Shown one piece after another: positions 15,915 through 25,116 of a stretch of 64,000 nucleotides of DNA (position 1 is the first letter of the stretch; each line of letters begins with the position of its first letter). The stretch covers positions 1-64,000 of the forward strand of contig CAZALT010000002.1 in assembly GCA_964485515.1 (NCBI GenBank), read 5' to 3'. Source of the stretch: CAZALT01 sp964485515 (GTDB lineage: Bacteria > Actinomycetota > Acidimicrobiia > Acidimicrobiales > Acidimicrobilacustridaceae). Both the position numbers and the translations under genes were made by a program. A model generated the notes under the pieces. That model saw only the letters and a program-made list of their open reading frames with translations. It had not been told where the DNA came from and did no database searches.

Positions 15915-18772
15915 TGTTCGGCGCGTCGGTGTTCACCCAACAGGTCCTCTTCAATGGGATCGTCCAGGGACTGGTCTACGGGCTGCTCGCCATCGCCGTG
16001 GTGCTCGTGTATCGCTCGACGAAGGTGGTCAACTTCGCCGCTGGGAACATGGGCCTCGTCGGCGCGGGGCTCTTCGTCATGTGCGAGGTCAACTACGACA
16101 TCCCCTATTGGGTGTCACTCGGCATCGCCCTGATCGCGGGCGTCGCCTACGGAGCGATCGTGGAGCTGGTTGTCGTCCGTCGACTCTTCCGCGCTCCGCG
16201 CGTCATCCTGCTCGTCGCGACCATCGGCGTTGCGCAGCTCTCGCTCCTCATCCTGAACGCCTTCCCCGACGTCGTCGGGGAGCGCCTGCCGTGGCCGCAG
16301 GCGACGAGCTCGACGTGGAACCTGGGGAACATCTCGATCAGCGGCGCGCAGATGGCGATCGTCGTCGTCGCGCCGGTCCTTGCCATCGGCCTCGGAGCGT
16401 TCCTCAACAGGACAGCGATCGGCCGCACCGTGCGGGCCGCGGCCGACGACCCCGATCTGGCTCGCCTGCGCGGGATCAACCCGAAGCTGCTCTCGACGTT
16501 GGTGTGGGCCATAGCCGGCGTGCTGTCGACCGCGGCGATCATCATGCGCACCGGGCTCGATGGCACGACGCTCGGGCTGCAGGCCGTCGGCGCGGAGACG
16601 TTGCTCCGCGCCCTCATCGCCGCAGCGATCGCTCGCTTCAGCTCGTTTCGGACCGCGTTGCTCGCCGCGGTGCTGATCGGCCTCGGCGAGTCGCTCGTCC
16701 GCTTCAATTTCACCGACCAGCCCGGTACGACAGAGATCGTGCTGCTCGTCGTCGTGCTCGTCGCGGTGGCGATCCAGGGCCGGCGCGGCGACGGGGGATG
16801 GCCGTCCTCGCCCTTCTCGTTCATCCCCGAGACTGCGGCACTTCCCGCCCGCCTGCGTGAGATCTGGTGGGTACGGAACATCAACCGTCTTGCCTTGCTC
16901 CCGTTCTTCGCTGCAGCGGTCGCCCTGCCCTTCATCGTGACCAAGCCGTCACAGCAGCTCTTGTGGACGACGATCCTCGCCTTTGCCATCTGTGCGCTGT
17001 CGCTCACGGTCCTCACCGGGTGGGCCGGCCAGCTGTCGCTCGGACAGATGGCGCTGGCCGGCCTGGCTGCACTGAGCGGGGCAGCCCTGGCCCGCGGTCT
17101 CGTCCTTGACTGGACGGTCGCGGGAACCCGAGTGATCTACATCGAGCTGTACGGCATCCCGTTCGTCCTCTCGATCCTCGTCGGAGCGATCATCGCCGCT
17201 CTCGTCGCCGTGCTGATCGGTGCCGGTGCGCTGCGAGTGCGTGGTCTCATGCTCGCCGTCACGACCTTCGCCTTCGCGATCGCAGCAAGCAGTTGGCTGT
17301 TCAAGCTCGATGTCCTCAGCGGGGGCAGTGCACTCTCGGTGCCGTACAACCGTGAAGACCTCGGAAGCATCGAGCTCGGGGATCAGCGGAACTACTACTT
17401 CTTCACGCTCGCTGCGTTGGTGCTCGTCATGGCCGCACTCGGCCGCATCCGTCGATCCGGCGTCGGTCGATCCACGCTCGCGGTGCGGGACAACGAGAAC
17501 AGCGCCGCGGCGTACACGATCAGCCCATCCTTCGTGAAGCTCCGCGCGTTCGCCCTCTCGGGTTTCGTCGCCGGTCTGGGTGGAGCGCTGCTGGCTGGCG
17601 GGAGCCAGCAGATCCCGCTCAACGATTCCTACTTCACGGTCGAGTTCTCGCTGACGTTGGTCGCGCTCATCGTCATCGGCGGCATGGGTTCCACGACGGG
17701 CGCCGTCGTCGGCGCCCTCTGGGTGATCGGACTTCCGGCGCTGTTCCCCGACAACGAGCTCTTCCCGCTCCTGGCCTCGAGCATCGGTCTGCTTGTGCTG
17801 CTCCTCTACTTCCCGGGCGGTCTCATGCACATCGCTCACCGGGCCAGGTCCGGGCTGTACGCGTGGATGGTGAACCACCTCCCTCCCGCAGAGAAGAGGG
17901 TCGTGGCCGCACCCGCGATCATCGGACGCTCCGCGGACCGCACAGCGACGTCACACGCGACGCTGAGGTGCCGAGATGTGTTCGTGCGATTCGGTGGAGT
18001 CCACGCCAACGCGGGCATCGACCTCGAGGTGAACGAGGGCGAGGTCGTCGGGCTGATAGGGACCAATGGCGCCGGCAAGTCGACACTGATGAACGCCATC
18101 GGCGGCTACGTGCAGGCGACGGGCTCGATCGACCTGCTGGGCACCGAGCTGCGAGGGATGTCTGCGGCCAAGCGTGCTCGCCTCGGTCTCGGTCGCACGT
18201 TCCAGGCGGCTCGCCTCTTCCCCGAACTGACGGTTCGTGAGTCGATACAGGTGGCGCTCGAAGCTCGAGGTCGGACCAGCCTCCTCGAGGTCGCCCTTTT
18301 CTCGCCGCGGCAGGTGCGAGCGGAACGTCGTCGGAGGTCTGAGGCCGACGAGCTGATCGACTTCCTCGGCCTTGGTCGCTACGCCGACAAACCCGTGCTC
18401 GTCCTGTCTACCGGCACGCGCCGGATCGTTGAGCTGGCAGGCCTGCTTGCGCTCGACGCTCGACTTCTCTGTCTCGACGAACCCACGGCAGGCGTCGCCC
18501 AGCGAGAAGCTGAAGCCATGGGCCCCCTGCTGACCGAGATCCGGCGCCAGCTCGGGGCGTCGATGATCATCATCGAGCACGACATGCCTCTGGTCATGGG
18601 GGTGAGCGACCGCGTCTACTGCTTGGAGCTGGGCAAGGTCATCGCCGAGGGCACCCCGGAGGTCGTTCGCAACGACCCGCTGGTCATCGCCAGCTACCTG
18701 GGCACCGACGAGAGAACGATCGCACGGAGCGGTACCGCTGCCACCGCCGAGCAGTCCACCGCTGGCCGATAG
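15914..18772 (+). CDS. LivH-LivM-LivG triple fusion of a HAAT-type ABC transporter
   Basis: A single 952-residue polypeptide that joins three normally separate subunits. A LivH-type permease (about 1-290, VYGLLAIAVVLVYRSTKVVNF) is followed by a LivM-type permease (about 320-650, LTGWAGQLSLGQMALAG). The third part is a LivG-type ATPase (about 680-930) with Walker A GTNGAGKST at about 716-724, an LSTGTRR version of the signature motif near 831, and Walker B LLCLDEP near 855. The second ATPase (LivF) is supplied by the preceding MFS fusion. Together with the binding lipoprotein this forms a whole importer in three genes. LSTGTRR instead of LSGGQ is seen in other LivG-like proteins. The substrate is probably the glycoside degraded by the locus. 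Confidence 0.9.
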   Translation: MFGASVFTQQVLFNGIVQGLVYGLLAIAVVLVYRSTKVVNFAAGNMGLVGAGLFVMCEVNYDIPYWVSLGIALIAGVAYGAIVELVVVRRLFRAPRVILLVATIGVAQLSLLILNAFPDVVGERLPWPQATSSTWNLGNISISGAQMAIVVVAPVLAIGLGAFLNRTAIGRTVRAAADDPDLARLRGINPKLLSTLVWAIAGVLSTAAIIMRTGLDGTTLGLQAVGAETLLRALIAAAIARFSSFRTALLAAVLIGLGESLVRFNFTDQPGTTEIVLLVVVLVAVAIQGRRGDGGWPSSPFSFIPETAALPARLREIWWVRNINRLALLPFFAAAVALPFIVTKPSQQLLWTTILAFAICALSLTVLTGWAGQLSLGQMALAGLAALSGAALARGLVLDWTVAGTRVIYIELYGIPFVLSILVGAIIAALVAVLIGAGALRVRGLMLAVTTFAFAIAASSWLFKLDVLSGGSALSVPYNREDLGSIELGDQRNYYFFTLAALVLVMAALGRIRRSGVGRSTLAVRDNENSAAAYTISPSFVKLRAFALSGFVAGLGGALLAGGSQQIPLNDSYFTVEFSLTLVALIVIGGMGSTTGAVVGALWVIGLPALFPDNELFPLLASSIGLLVLLLYFPGGLMHIAHRARSGLYAWMVNHLPPAEKRVVAAPAIIGRSADRTATSHATLRCRDVFVRFGGVHANAGIDLEVNEGEVVGLIGTNGAGKSTLMNAIGGYVQATGSIDLLGTELRGMSAAKRARLGLGRTFQAARLFPELTVRESIQVALEARGRTSLLEVALFSPRQVRAERRRRSEADELIDFLGLGRYADKPVLVLSTGTRRIVELAGLLALDARLLCLDEPTAGVAQREAEAMGPLLTEIRRQLGASMIIIEHDMPLVMGVSDRVYCLELGKVIAEGTPEVVRNDPLVIASYLGTDERTIARSGTAATAEQSTAGR

Positions 18773-18781
18773 GGTCCCGAG

Positions 18782-19771
18782 ATGGCACCGAAGAGCTCTC
18801 GCGTGACGATCCTCGACGTCGCTGAGCTCGCCGGCGTGCACTTCGCCACGGTGTCGAGGACGCTCAACCGGCCAGAGGTCGTCGCCGAGGACACGCGAAT
18901 CCGCGTGCAACGGGCGGTCGACGAGCTCGGCTTCGTCCCCAACCGTGCGGCACGGGGTCTGATCACGGGAAGGACCGGCAACATCGCGGTGATCGTGCCT
19001 GACATCACGAACCCGTTCTTCGCCCTGCTCGTCCGCTCGGTGGAACGAGCGGCACGCGACGCCGATCTACAGGTTCTCCTCGTCGATACCGGCGAGCAAG
19101 CCGACGAGGAGGAACGTGCGGCGCGGATGATCGCACCCGAGGTGGACGGCCTGATCGTCGTGTCTCCCCGCAAGCTGCACCGGTCCGTCACCGATGGTTC
19201 CACGCCGACGGTCTTCGTCAATCGCCCGGTCAAGAACCGTGCCTCGGTCGTCATGCGAACGGCCGAGGCGGCAACGGATGCGCTTCGCCATCTCAGCGAT
19301 CTGGGCCACCAGCGGTTGGTCTACGTCGGAGGACCAAAGGGAGCATGGGCGGCGACCGAGCGACGCGACACGGTGACGCGCATCGGAAAGGCGAGCGGTG
19401 TGGAGGTGCTGGTCGCGCGTGCCGACGCGCCGACCGTCGCCGGCGCGTCAGGAGCGGTCGACGTCATCCTCGACAGTGGGGCCACCGCGGTCATGGCGTT
19501 CAACGACCAGCTCGCGCTCGGTCTGATCTCCGGACTCACCCGTCGGGGTGTTCGAGTCCCGGATGACATCAGCGTGGTGGGCTGCGACGACGTGCCGCTG
19601 GCGGAGCTCGTCGCTCCACCGCTCACCACGATCACCATGCCGACGGAAGCAGCAGGAATCGCAGCGGTCGAGCTCCTCACGGGCGAGCCTCGCACGGTCG
19701 AACTCGCGGGGTCGTTCATCGTGCGTGGCTCCACCGGCCCTGTGTCAGACCGAAACCGACGCGGCCGGTGA
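18782..19771 (+). CDS. LacI/GalR family transcriptional regulator
   Basis: A 329-residue regulator. The N-terminal HTH (about 6-30, TILDVAELAGVHFATVSR) and hinge helix (PNRAARGL) bind DNA. The remaining residues form the periplasmic-binding-like effector domain (IAVIVPDITNPFFALLVR, then CDDVPLAELVAPPLTTI). It lies 9 bp behind the transporter and overlaps the following oxidoreductase by 4 bp (GTGA). Two matching palindromes at 12330-12343 and 27039-27052 are its likely operators, making it the local regulator of both divergons. The inducer would be a sugar from the glycoside; which one is unknown. Confidence 0.93.
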   Translation: MAPKSSRVTILDVAELAGVHFATVSRTLNRPEVVAEDTRIRVQRAVDELGFVPNRAARGLITGRTGNIAVIVPDITNPFFALLVRSVERAARDADLQVLLVDTGEQADEEERAARMIAPEVDGLIVVSPRKLHRSVTDGSTPTVFVNRPVKNRASVVMRTAEAATDALRHLSDLGHQRLVYVGGPKGAWAATERRDTVTRIGKASGVEVLVARADAPTVAGASGAVDVILDSGATAVMAFNDQLALGLISGLTRRGVRVPDDISVVGCDDVPLAELVAPPLTTITMPTEAAGIAAVELLTGEPRTVELAGSFIVRGSTGPVSDRNRRGR

Positions 19772-20748
19772 CGAGCCGGGACATCCGATGGGGCATTGCA
19801 GGCACGGGTGCGATCGCTGCTGGGTTTTCCGAGGCACTCGGTCAGGTCGAGGGCGCGGCCCTTCACGCGGTGGGATCACGGAACCTCGCCACAGCGGAGG
19901 CCTTCGGCGAGCGTTTCGGAATTCCCCGACGGTATGGGTCGTACGACGATCTCGCCCGGGATGCCGAGCTCGACGTCATCTACGTCGCGACGCCGCAGTC
20001 GCGCCACGCAGCCGACGCGATCAGCTTCCTTCAGGCCGGTAGGCACGTGCTGTGCGAGAAGCCCTTTGCGCTCGATGCGAGCGAGGCCCGATCGATGGCC
20101 GAGGCTGCGGAGGCCAACGATCGGTTCCTCATGGAGGCGATGTGGACGCGGTTCCTGCCGGCCTACCGCCGTCTTGCCGAGCTGTTGCGAGATGGCCGGA
20201 TCGGAGAGGTTCTCCTGGTCGAGGGAGACTTCGGCTTCAGGAGGGACTTCGACCCGGAGCATCGCCTCTTCCGTCAGGATCTCGGCGGGGGTGGGCTGCT
20301 CGATCTCGGCGTCTACCCCCTGCAACTCTGCTCGTTCGTCCTCGGTCCTCCCGTGGCGGTGGCCGCTCGCGGCGTGATCGGATCGACCGGGGTCGACGAG
20401 ATCGTGTGCGCCGTCCTCGAGCATCCAGGTGGAGCGATGGGAGTGATCAAGGCGGGGCTCCGGGTCGGAATGGCCTGCACCGGTCGGATCGCTGGTACCC
20501 ACGGGGTCATCGAGCTGCCCGCCCTGATGCACTGCCCCGACACCCTCGTGGTCTCCGATATCGGCGGGAGTGAGCGCCTCGACCTCAGCTACGAAGGGAG
20601 TGGCCTCCGATTCGAGATCGAAGAGGTCCAACGCTGCATCCGGGCTGGACTGCGAGTGAGCGAGGTGATGCCCGTCGCCGAAAGCATCTCGCTGATGGAG
20701 ACGCTCGACACGATCCGGGCGCAGATCGGCCTGCAGTTCACGGCCTGA
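19768..20748 (+). CDS. Gfo/Idh/MocA family oxidoreductase
   Basis: A 326-residue NAD(P)-dependent sugar dehydrogenase-like protein with a GTG start. The Rossmann domain starts with IRWGIAGTGAIAAGF. The family motif GRHVLCEKPFALD carries the conserved EKP lysine used in catalysis. The C-terminal beta-sheet domain includes GGGLLDLGVYPLQL, the usual dimerisation and active-site segment, as in trans-1,2-dihydrobenzene-diol dehydrogenase and glucose-fructose oxidoreductase relatives. It is the last gene of the transporter-LacI operon and ends 11 bp inside the convergent LarA-like gene. A role in oxidising a sugar from the imported glycoside is inferred. Related proteins that open 3-keto-glycosides also exist in this superfamily. 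Confidence 0.88.
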   Translation: MTSRDIRWGIAGTGAIAAGFSEALGQVEGAALHAVGSRNLATAEAFGERFGIPRRYGSYDDLARDAELDVIYVATPQSRHAADAISFLQAGRHVLCEKPFALDASEARSMAEAAEANDRFLMEAMWTRFLPAYRRLAELLRDGRIGEVLLVEGDFGFRRDFDPEHRLFRQDLGGGGLLDLGVYPLQLCSFVLGPPVAVAARGVIGSTGVDEIVCAVLEHPGGAMGVIKAGLRVGMACTGRIAGTHGVIELPALMHCPDTLVVSDIGGSERLDLSYEGSGLRFEIEEVQRCIRAGLRVSEVMPVAESISLMETLDTIRAQIGLQFTA

Positions 20749-21982
20749 GGCCGGTCCTCGGCGACAAGCGGAACAAGACCTCACCGGCGTCGGCCACGAC
20801 CAGCGCATCGGGGTCGTCGGCCCAGTCCGCCACATCAACCGTTGTCGGGTCGCGGTAGCCGAGGTTCACGTGGTGCGCGACCGACTCCGGAATGCCGGTC
20901 GCGAGCGTGACACGCACTCGCGCTCGTTCTCCATGGACCGGATCGAACGTGCCCGCCCCATAGAGATGGGTTGCGTGGGCGAGCTCGCCCCGAGGGTGGT
21001 CCCGGTACCTGTCCCAGTTCGCGAGGAAGAAGTCCCGGCAGTGGTATCCAAGGTCATCGAGGCCGGGGTGCATCGGGGCGATCTCTCGGATGTGCGGGGC
21101 GTAGAGCACGACCTCACCGCCGTCCGCGACGACGGGCTCGACCTTGTAGAAGCCTTTCGCCCCGGTCCACAGGTCGTCGTAGCGGGCGGGCACCAACGAG
21201 AGGACGCGCTGGACAGGGGAGTCCAAGTAGACGACATGCGTCTGCGCCGCGACTGCCGCGGCCGCCGACCAGGAGCCGACGGGATCGCTGAACGCGAGCG
21301 CGCTGATGTCGCCGCTGGTGTGGTCCATGACGACCGACAGGGCATGGCGCTCCCGACGAACCATGTCGGCTGCGCGGTGGATCATCGCCCGCACCGGGGT
21401 GATTCCCCGGGTGCCGATGATCTCCGAGCTGGTGATCAGGGCACCCAGCCAGTGGGTGAGGTCGATCAGCTCTTGCCCGGAGAGTCCGGGAAACAGGTAC
21501 TTCTCGCCGCCGGAGAACCCGACGACCTCGTGGGGGAGCACCGGGCCGACGATCACGGTCACGTCGCTTTCCACGACCAGACGGTTGACCCGTATCTCGA
21601 CGCTCTCGTCGAGGGCGCCGTTCGAGAGCTCGCGGACGGTGGCGGCATCGAGCCGACCGACGTGGGCGAAGGTCGTGTCATCCCACCACTCGTGGTTCCG
21701 CACGTCGAGGCCGTCGACCTCGACGAGCTCCCGAAGTGCCGACTCGTCCATCGGGGCGTGCGTCCCGAGCGCGACGACCGCGACGCACGATTCGACGCGG
21801 TGCGCGGTCGCCTCGACGATCGACGAGAGCAAGAGGCCGAGCGGGCAGAGTCGGGTTCCATCAGGTATCACGAGGCACAGCGAACGACCGTCGAGGTCGA
21901 GTTGGTCGAAGGCGTCGCGAACGAACTCGCGAACGGCGGGGGGTTCGAGCCGCTGATGCGCTCCACCCAGGGTGGCGGTCAC
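20738..21982 (-). CDS. LarA-like (nickel-pincer racemase/epimerase family, DUF2088) protein
   Basis: A 414-residue protein. It has the LarA N-domain motif VIPDGTRLCPL (D and R that bind the pincer cofactor in lactate racemase), the LGTHAPM motif, and PHEVVGFSGGEKYLFPG with the His and the cofactor-linking Lys region. Known members racemise lactate or epimerise other alpha-hydroxyacids using the nickel-pincer nucleotide made by LarB, LarC and LarE, none of which are in this window. Start GTG 21982 overlaps the upstream stop by 4 bp (GTGA). The longer open frame to 22318 is an antisense shadow. Its place in a uronate operon suggests an aldonate or uronate substrate rather than lactate; the rhamnose arm does yield lactate, so both remain possible. 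Confidence 0.82.
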   Translation of the reverse strand: MTATLGGAHQRLEPPAVREFVRDAFDQLDLDGRSLCLVIPDGTRLCPLGLLLSSIVEATAHRVESCVAVVALGTHAPMDESALRELVEVDGLDVRNHEWWDDTTFAHVGRLDAATVRELSNGALDESVEIRVNRLVVESDVTVIVGPVLPHEVVGFSGGEKYLFPGLSGQELIDLTHWLGALITSSEIIGTRGITPVRAMIHRAADMVRRERHALSVVMDHTSGDISALAFSDPVGSWSAAAAVAAQTHVVYLDSPVQRVLSLVPARYDDLWTGAKGFYKVEPVVADGGEVVLYAPHIREIAPMHPGLDDLGYHCRDFFLANWDRYRDHPRGELAHATHLYGAGTFDPVHGERARVRVTLATGIPESVAHHVNLGYRDPTTVDVADWADDPDALVVADAGEVLFRLSPRTGLRP

Positions 21983-23328
21983 AGCAACTCCCGGACGGCG
22001 TCCAACCCGCCACGTCGCACGTCGGTGAACGCGGCGACAACCGCTCCGGTGAGCGCGGCGTGGTCCTCGCCGAGGAACCTGGAGACGACGGCGGCGTCCC
22101 CGGACGATTCGAGGGTCCGTCGCAGGGACACCCGCTCGGGGTCGTCGACGGCAGCGAGGCGTGATCCCGTCAGGGGCGTCGCCGTCGTCGCCGCGAGCCA
22201 CGTGGCGACGACCAGCGCGTGTCGTGGGGAGCTGAGACCGTGGGCCCATCTGCGCTCCATGACCGGGAGGATGCGCTGCCGTAGCTTCACCGATCCGTCG
22301 GTCCCCACCTGGTCGCACCGATGTCCGAGGGCAGGGTTTGCGAACCTGACCAGTGACTTGTCTGCGAAGGCTCGCGAGTCGTCGTCCGGCTCATCCATCA
22401 CCTCGATCGTGTCGTCGATGAGCCCCTCGGTGAACGCGATGACGGTGGGGTCCTTCACGGCGTCAACGATGGTCTCGTGGCCGGCGAGCATGCCGAGGTA
22501 GGCGATCGACGAGTGCGGACCGTTGAGCAGCCAGAGCTTCCGGCGTTGGGCGGGGCCGATGTCATCGAGGATCTCGACGCCCACGAGGTCGAGCGGCGGG
22601 AGTCCCGCGGCGGATTGGATCGTCCAGGAGCGATGCGCCTCGGCGAAGACTGCGGCCTCGTCCACCACGCCGATCGCATCGGCGAGACGCGCACGATCCG
22701 CCGGGGTGGTCGCCGGGACCATCCGGTCGACGACCGAGCAAGGAAAGCTGACCTGGGCATCGATCCATTCGGCAAGGCCTGCGGGCATCGACTCGGCGAA
22801 CCGGAGCGTGCGGTCCCGAAGCACGGTGCCGTTGTCGATGAGGTTGTCGAGTGCGGCGATGACCAATGGGGCGTCCGCGTGCTGGCGCCGCCGATCCAGC
22901 CCCTTCGCCAGGACGGCGACGAGCGAATCAGGGCCAGCGGCCTCGTAGCCCTTCTCGGTCACGGTGACGGTGACCATGGTCGTCGCGGGGTCAGCTATGG
23001 CGTCGACCGTCGGATCGATCCCGGTGACCACTGATGAAAGGGAGCCGATGACACGGGTTCGTGAGCGCTCGTCGGGTTCTCGCGTGGTGACCGTGAAGAG
23101 GCCATCCTGGTCCCGGAGCTGGTCCTCGGCGCGGGCCGTGCGTAGCGAGCACCCGCGAATGGCGGCTGGTGTTCCCGAGGCGAGCAGGTCGTCGGCGTAG
23201 GTGGCCAGGTGGGCCCTGGCGAACGCTCCGACGCCGATGTGGACGAGCGAAGGTGGCACCGTCCGGTCATAGGTCGGGATCGTGACGTCGTGCACCGAGT
23301 GCACGGTGCTGCTGGCGAGCCGTCTCAC
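21979..23328 (-). CDS. mannitol dehydrogenase family protein, probable fructuronate reductase
   Basis: A 449-residue polyol-specific long-chain dehydrogenase. The Rossmann start HIGVGAFARAHLATYADDL and the C-terminal signature region KLWLLNGPHSSIAYLG (Lys, Asn and His of the family active site) are present. In this operon, beside uronate isomerase and beta-glucuronidase, the best fit is reduction of D-fructuronate to D-mannonate (UxuB role). Mannitol or tagaturonate activity cannot be excluded. GTG 23328 overlaps the uidA stop by 4 bp (GTGA), and the conserved core starts about 20 residues later. The next enzyme, mannonate dehydratase, is not found in the window. Confidence 0.85.
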   Translation of the reverse strand: MRRLASSTVHSVHDVTIPTYDRTVPPSLVHIGVGAFARAHLATYADDLLASGTPAAIRGCSLRTARAEDQLRDQDGLFTVTTREPDERSRTRVIGSLSSVVTGIDPTVDAIADPATTMVTVTVTEKGYEAAGPDSLVAVLAKGLDRRRQHADAPLVIAALDNLIDNGTVLRDRTLRFAESMPAGLAEWIDAQVSFPCSVVDRMVPATTPADRARLADAIGVVDEAAVFAEAHRSWTIQSAAGLPPLDLVGVEILDDIGPAQRRKLWLLNGPHSSIAYLGMLAGHETIVDAVKDPTVIAFTEGLIDDTIEVMDEPDDDSRAFADKSLVRFANPALGHRCDQVGTDGSVKLRQRILPVMERRWAHGLSSPRHALVVATWLAATTATPLTGSRLAAVDDPERVSLRRTLESSGDAAVVSRFLGEDHAALTGAVVAAFTDVRRGGLDAVRELL

Positions 23329-25109
23329 GATTCGTCGCGCCACCTCTTGCGCAACAGGTGGGCGGCCATCTTCGGCTGGCGATCGCGTGTGAAGACGCCC
23401 TTCTTGTTGCCGTCGACCCGCATGAACGATGGTGCCGTTGCGAAGTCGGCGAAGTTCCAGACGTGCTCGCCCACTACGGCGTCGATCTGGTCGAAGACAC
23501 GGTGATAGGTGTCGAGCAGCGCCGCTTGGTACTCCTCGCTCCACGGGTTCGCCTCGACTGAGCGGATCCCGGCGACGGCGTCGCCGCCGTACTCGGTCAC
23601 CACGATCGGCTTGTGGTGCTTGTCGGCCCAGGCGAGCAGCTCGTTCGCGAGCCCTTCAGCGGCTTCGTCGAGGTCGAATCCGAGGTACCAGCCGTAGTAC
23701 CGGTTGACCATCACAACGTCGGCGAGCTCGGAGAGGAGGCACCGGTCCGGGGGAGCGAGCAGCATGTTGACGAACCCGACAGGCCGAGTGGGATCGAGGG
23801 CGCGCGCCTGCTCGAAGAGGGGAGTGAAGTACTCCTTCGACTCGGGCGTGTCTGACTCAGGTTCGTTTGCGATGCTCCAGAGCACGACGCTGGGGTGGTT
23901 CTTGTCGCGTGCGATGAGCTCGGCGATCGCTTGACGATGGACGGCCTGGGTCACGTCGTTCACCGTTTCGTCGCTGAAGGTGACCCGGTCACCGCCGAGG
24001 AACATGCCTCCCCCCACCGCGAGGTTCAGTCCTACGGCGGCGGTCTCATCGATGACGACGATGCCGAGACGGTCCGCGTGGTCGAGCACCTCTTCGGCGT
24101 AGGGGTAGTGGGACGTGCGGAACGAGTTGGCGCCCAACCACTGCAGGAGTGCGAAGTCGTGGACCATCGAGGCGGCGTCGTGGCCCTTGCCGCGCACGAG
24201 GTGATCCTCGTGCATCCCGAAGCCCTTGAAGTAGAAAGGCTCGCCGTTGATGAGGAACCGTGTGCCATCGAGTGAAACAGTGCGGATGCCGACGGGGATC
24301 GAGTAGCGATCCATCACGTTGCCTGCATCGTCGGTCAGCTCGACGCGGAGGTCATAGAGGTAGGCCTTGCCGGGCTGCCACAGCGTTGCGTCCAGAACCT
24401 CCAGCTCACCGGTCGCTCCGGTCGCGTCGGCCACGAGGGCTCCGGCCTCGTCTCGAAGCTCTGCTCGGACCTGAAGCCCTGCGGCGTCGCTGGTCTCGAC
24501 GGAGTACCCGACGATGCCGGTGGTGTCGCGGCGGTTGGTCACGACCGTGATGTCGTCGAGATGGGCACGTGGCGTCGTGAAGAGCCATGTGCTGCGGTGC
24601 AGGCCGCCGTAGTTGAAGAAGTCGTGGTAGTAGTGAAGCTGCTTGCGGCCGTCGGCGCGCTCGGAGACGATGCCTGGCGGGATGGTGTGCCAGCTCAGCT
24701 CGTTGTTCACCGCAACCGTGACCGTGTGTTCGGTTCCCGCACGTACGAACGCGGAGACATCAGCCTCGAACGGTGTGTAGCCGCCTTCGTGCTCGGCGAC
24801 CTGGACATCGTCGAACCACACGACGGCACGCTGGCACGCTGCGTCGAACCGCAGGACGACCCGACGGTCCTCCCAACCCCTCGGGACAGACACCGAGCGC
24901 TGGTACCAGACGTCGCCAACGTGGTCGTGTACTTCCCGATCGACCAGGACATCGTTGAAGCTCGCGGGGACCGGAATCTGCCGAGCGTTCGGGAGTGGAC
25001 GTCTCCACCAGCCTTCCTCTCGCCCGACGCCGTCGGCATCGATGGCGAACTCCCAGAGCCCGTCGAGTCGACGGGCCTCGCGGGCGGTGTTGTCCTGTGG
25101 CCGCAGCAT
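23325..25109 (-). CDS. uidA: beta-glucuronidase, GH2 family
   Basis: A 594-residue protein very similar in layout to E. coli UidA: MLRPQDNTAREARRLDGLWEF at the start, jelly-roll domain, immunoglobulin-like domain and TIM barrel. The acid/base Glu is in SIANEPES and the nucleophile Glu in VVTEYGGD. The N-K pair that recognises the glucuronate carboxylate is present in the NKKGVFTRDR region. It hydrolyses terminal beta-D-glucuronides. No signal peptide is present, so substrates must be imported. The loop corresponding to bacterial loop 1 is moderately short (GGGMFLGGDRVTF). Upstream is a shikimate-kinase-like gene (7-bp gap); downstream is the dehydrogenase. Confidence 0.93.
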   Translation of the reverse strand: MLRPQDNTAREARRLDGLWEFAIDADGVGREEGWWRRPLPNARQIPVPASFNDVLVDREVHDHVGDVWYQRSVSVPRGWEDRRVVLRFDAACQRAVVWFDDVQVAEHEGGYTPFEADVSAFVRAGTEHTVTVAVNNELSWHTIPPGIVSERADGRKQLHYYHDFFNYGGLHRSTWLFTTPRAHLDDITVVTNRRDTTGIVGYSVETSDAAGLQVRAELRDEAGALVADATGATGELEVLDATLWQPGKAYLYDLRVELTDDAGNVMDRYSIPVGIRTVSLDGTRFLINGEPFYFKGFGMHEDHLVRGKGHDAASMVHDFALLQWLGANSFRTSHYPYAEEVLDHADRLGIVVIDETAAVGLNLAVGGGMFLGGDRVTFSDETVNDVTQAVHRQAIAELIARDKNHPSVVLWSIANEPESDTPESKEYFTPLFEQARALDPTRPVGFVNMLLAPPDRCLLSELADVVMVNRYYGWYLGFDLDEAAEGLANELLAWADKHHKPIVVTEYGGDAVAGIRSVEANPWSEEYQAALLDTYHRVFDQIDAVVGEHVWNFADFATAPSFMRVDGNKKGVFTRDRQPKMAAHLLRKRWRDES

Positions 25110-25116
25110 GATCTGC

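Noticed and set aside
20870..22501. Plus-strand open frame of 543 codons opposite the LarA-like and reductase genes
   Set aside because: No motif, and both genes beneath it have full sets of family motifs on the minus strand.
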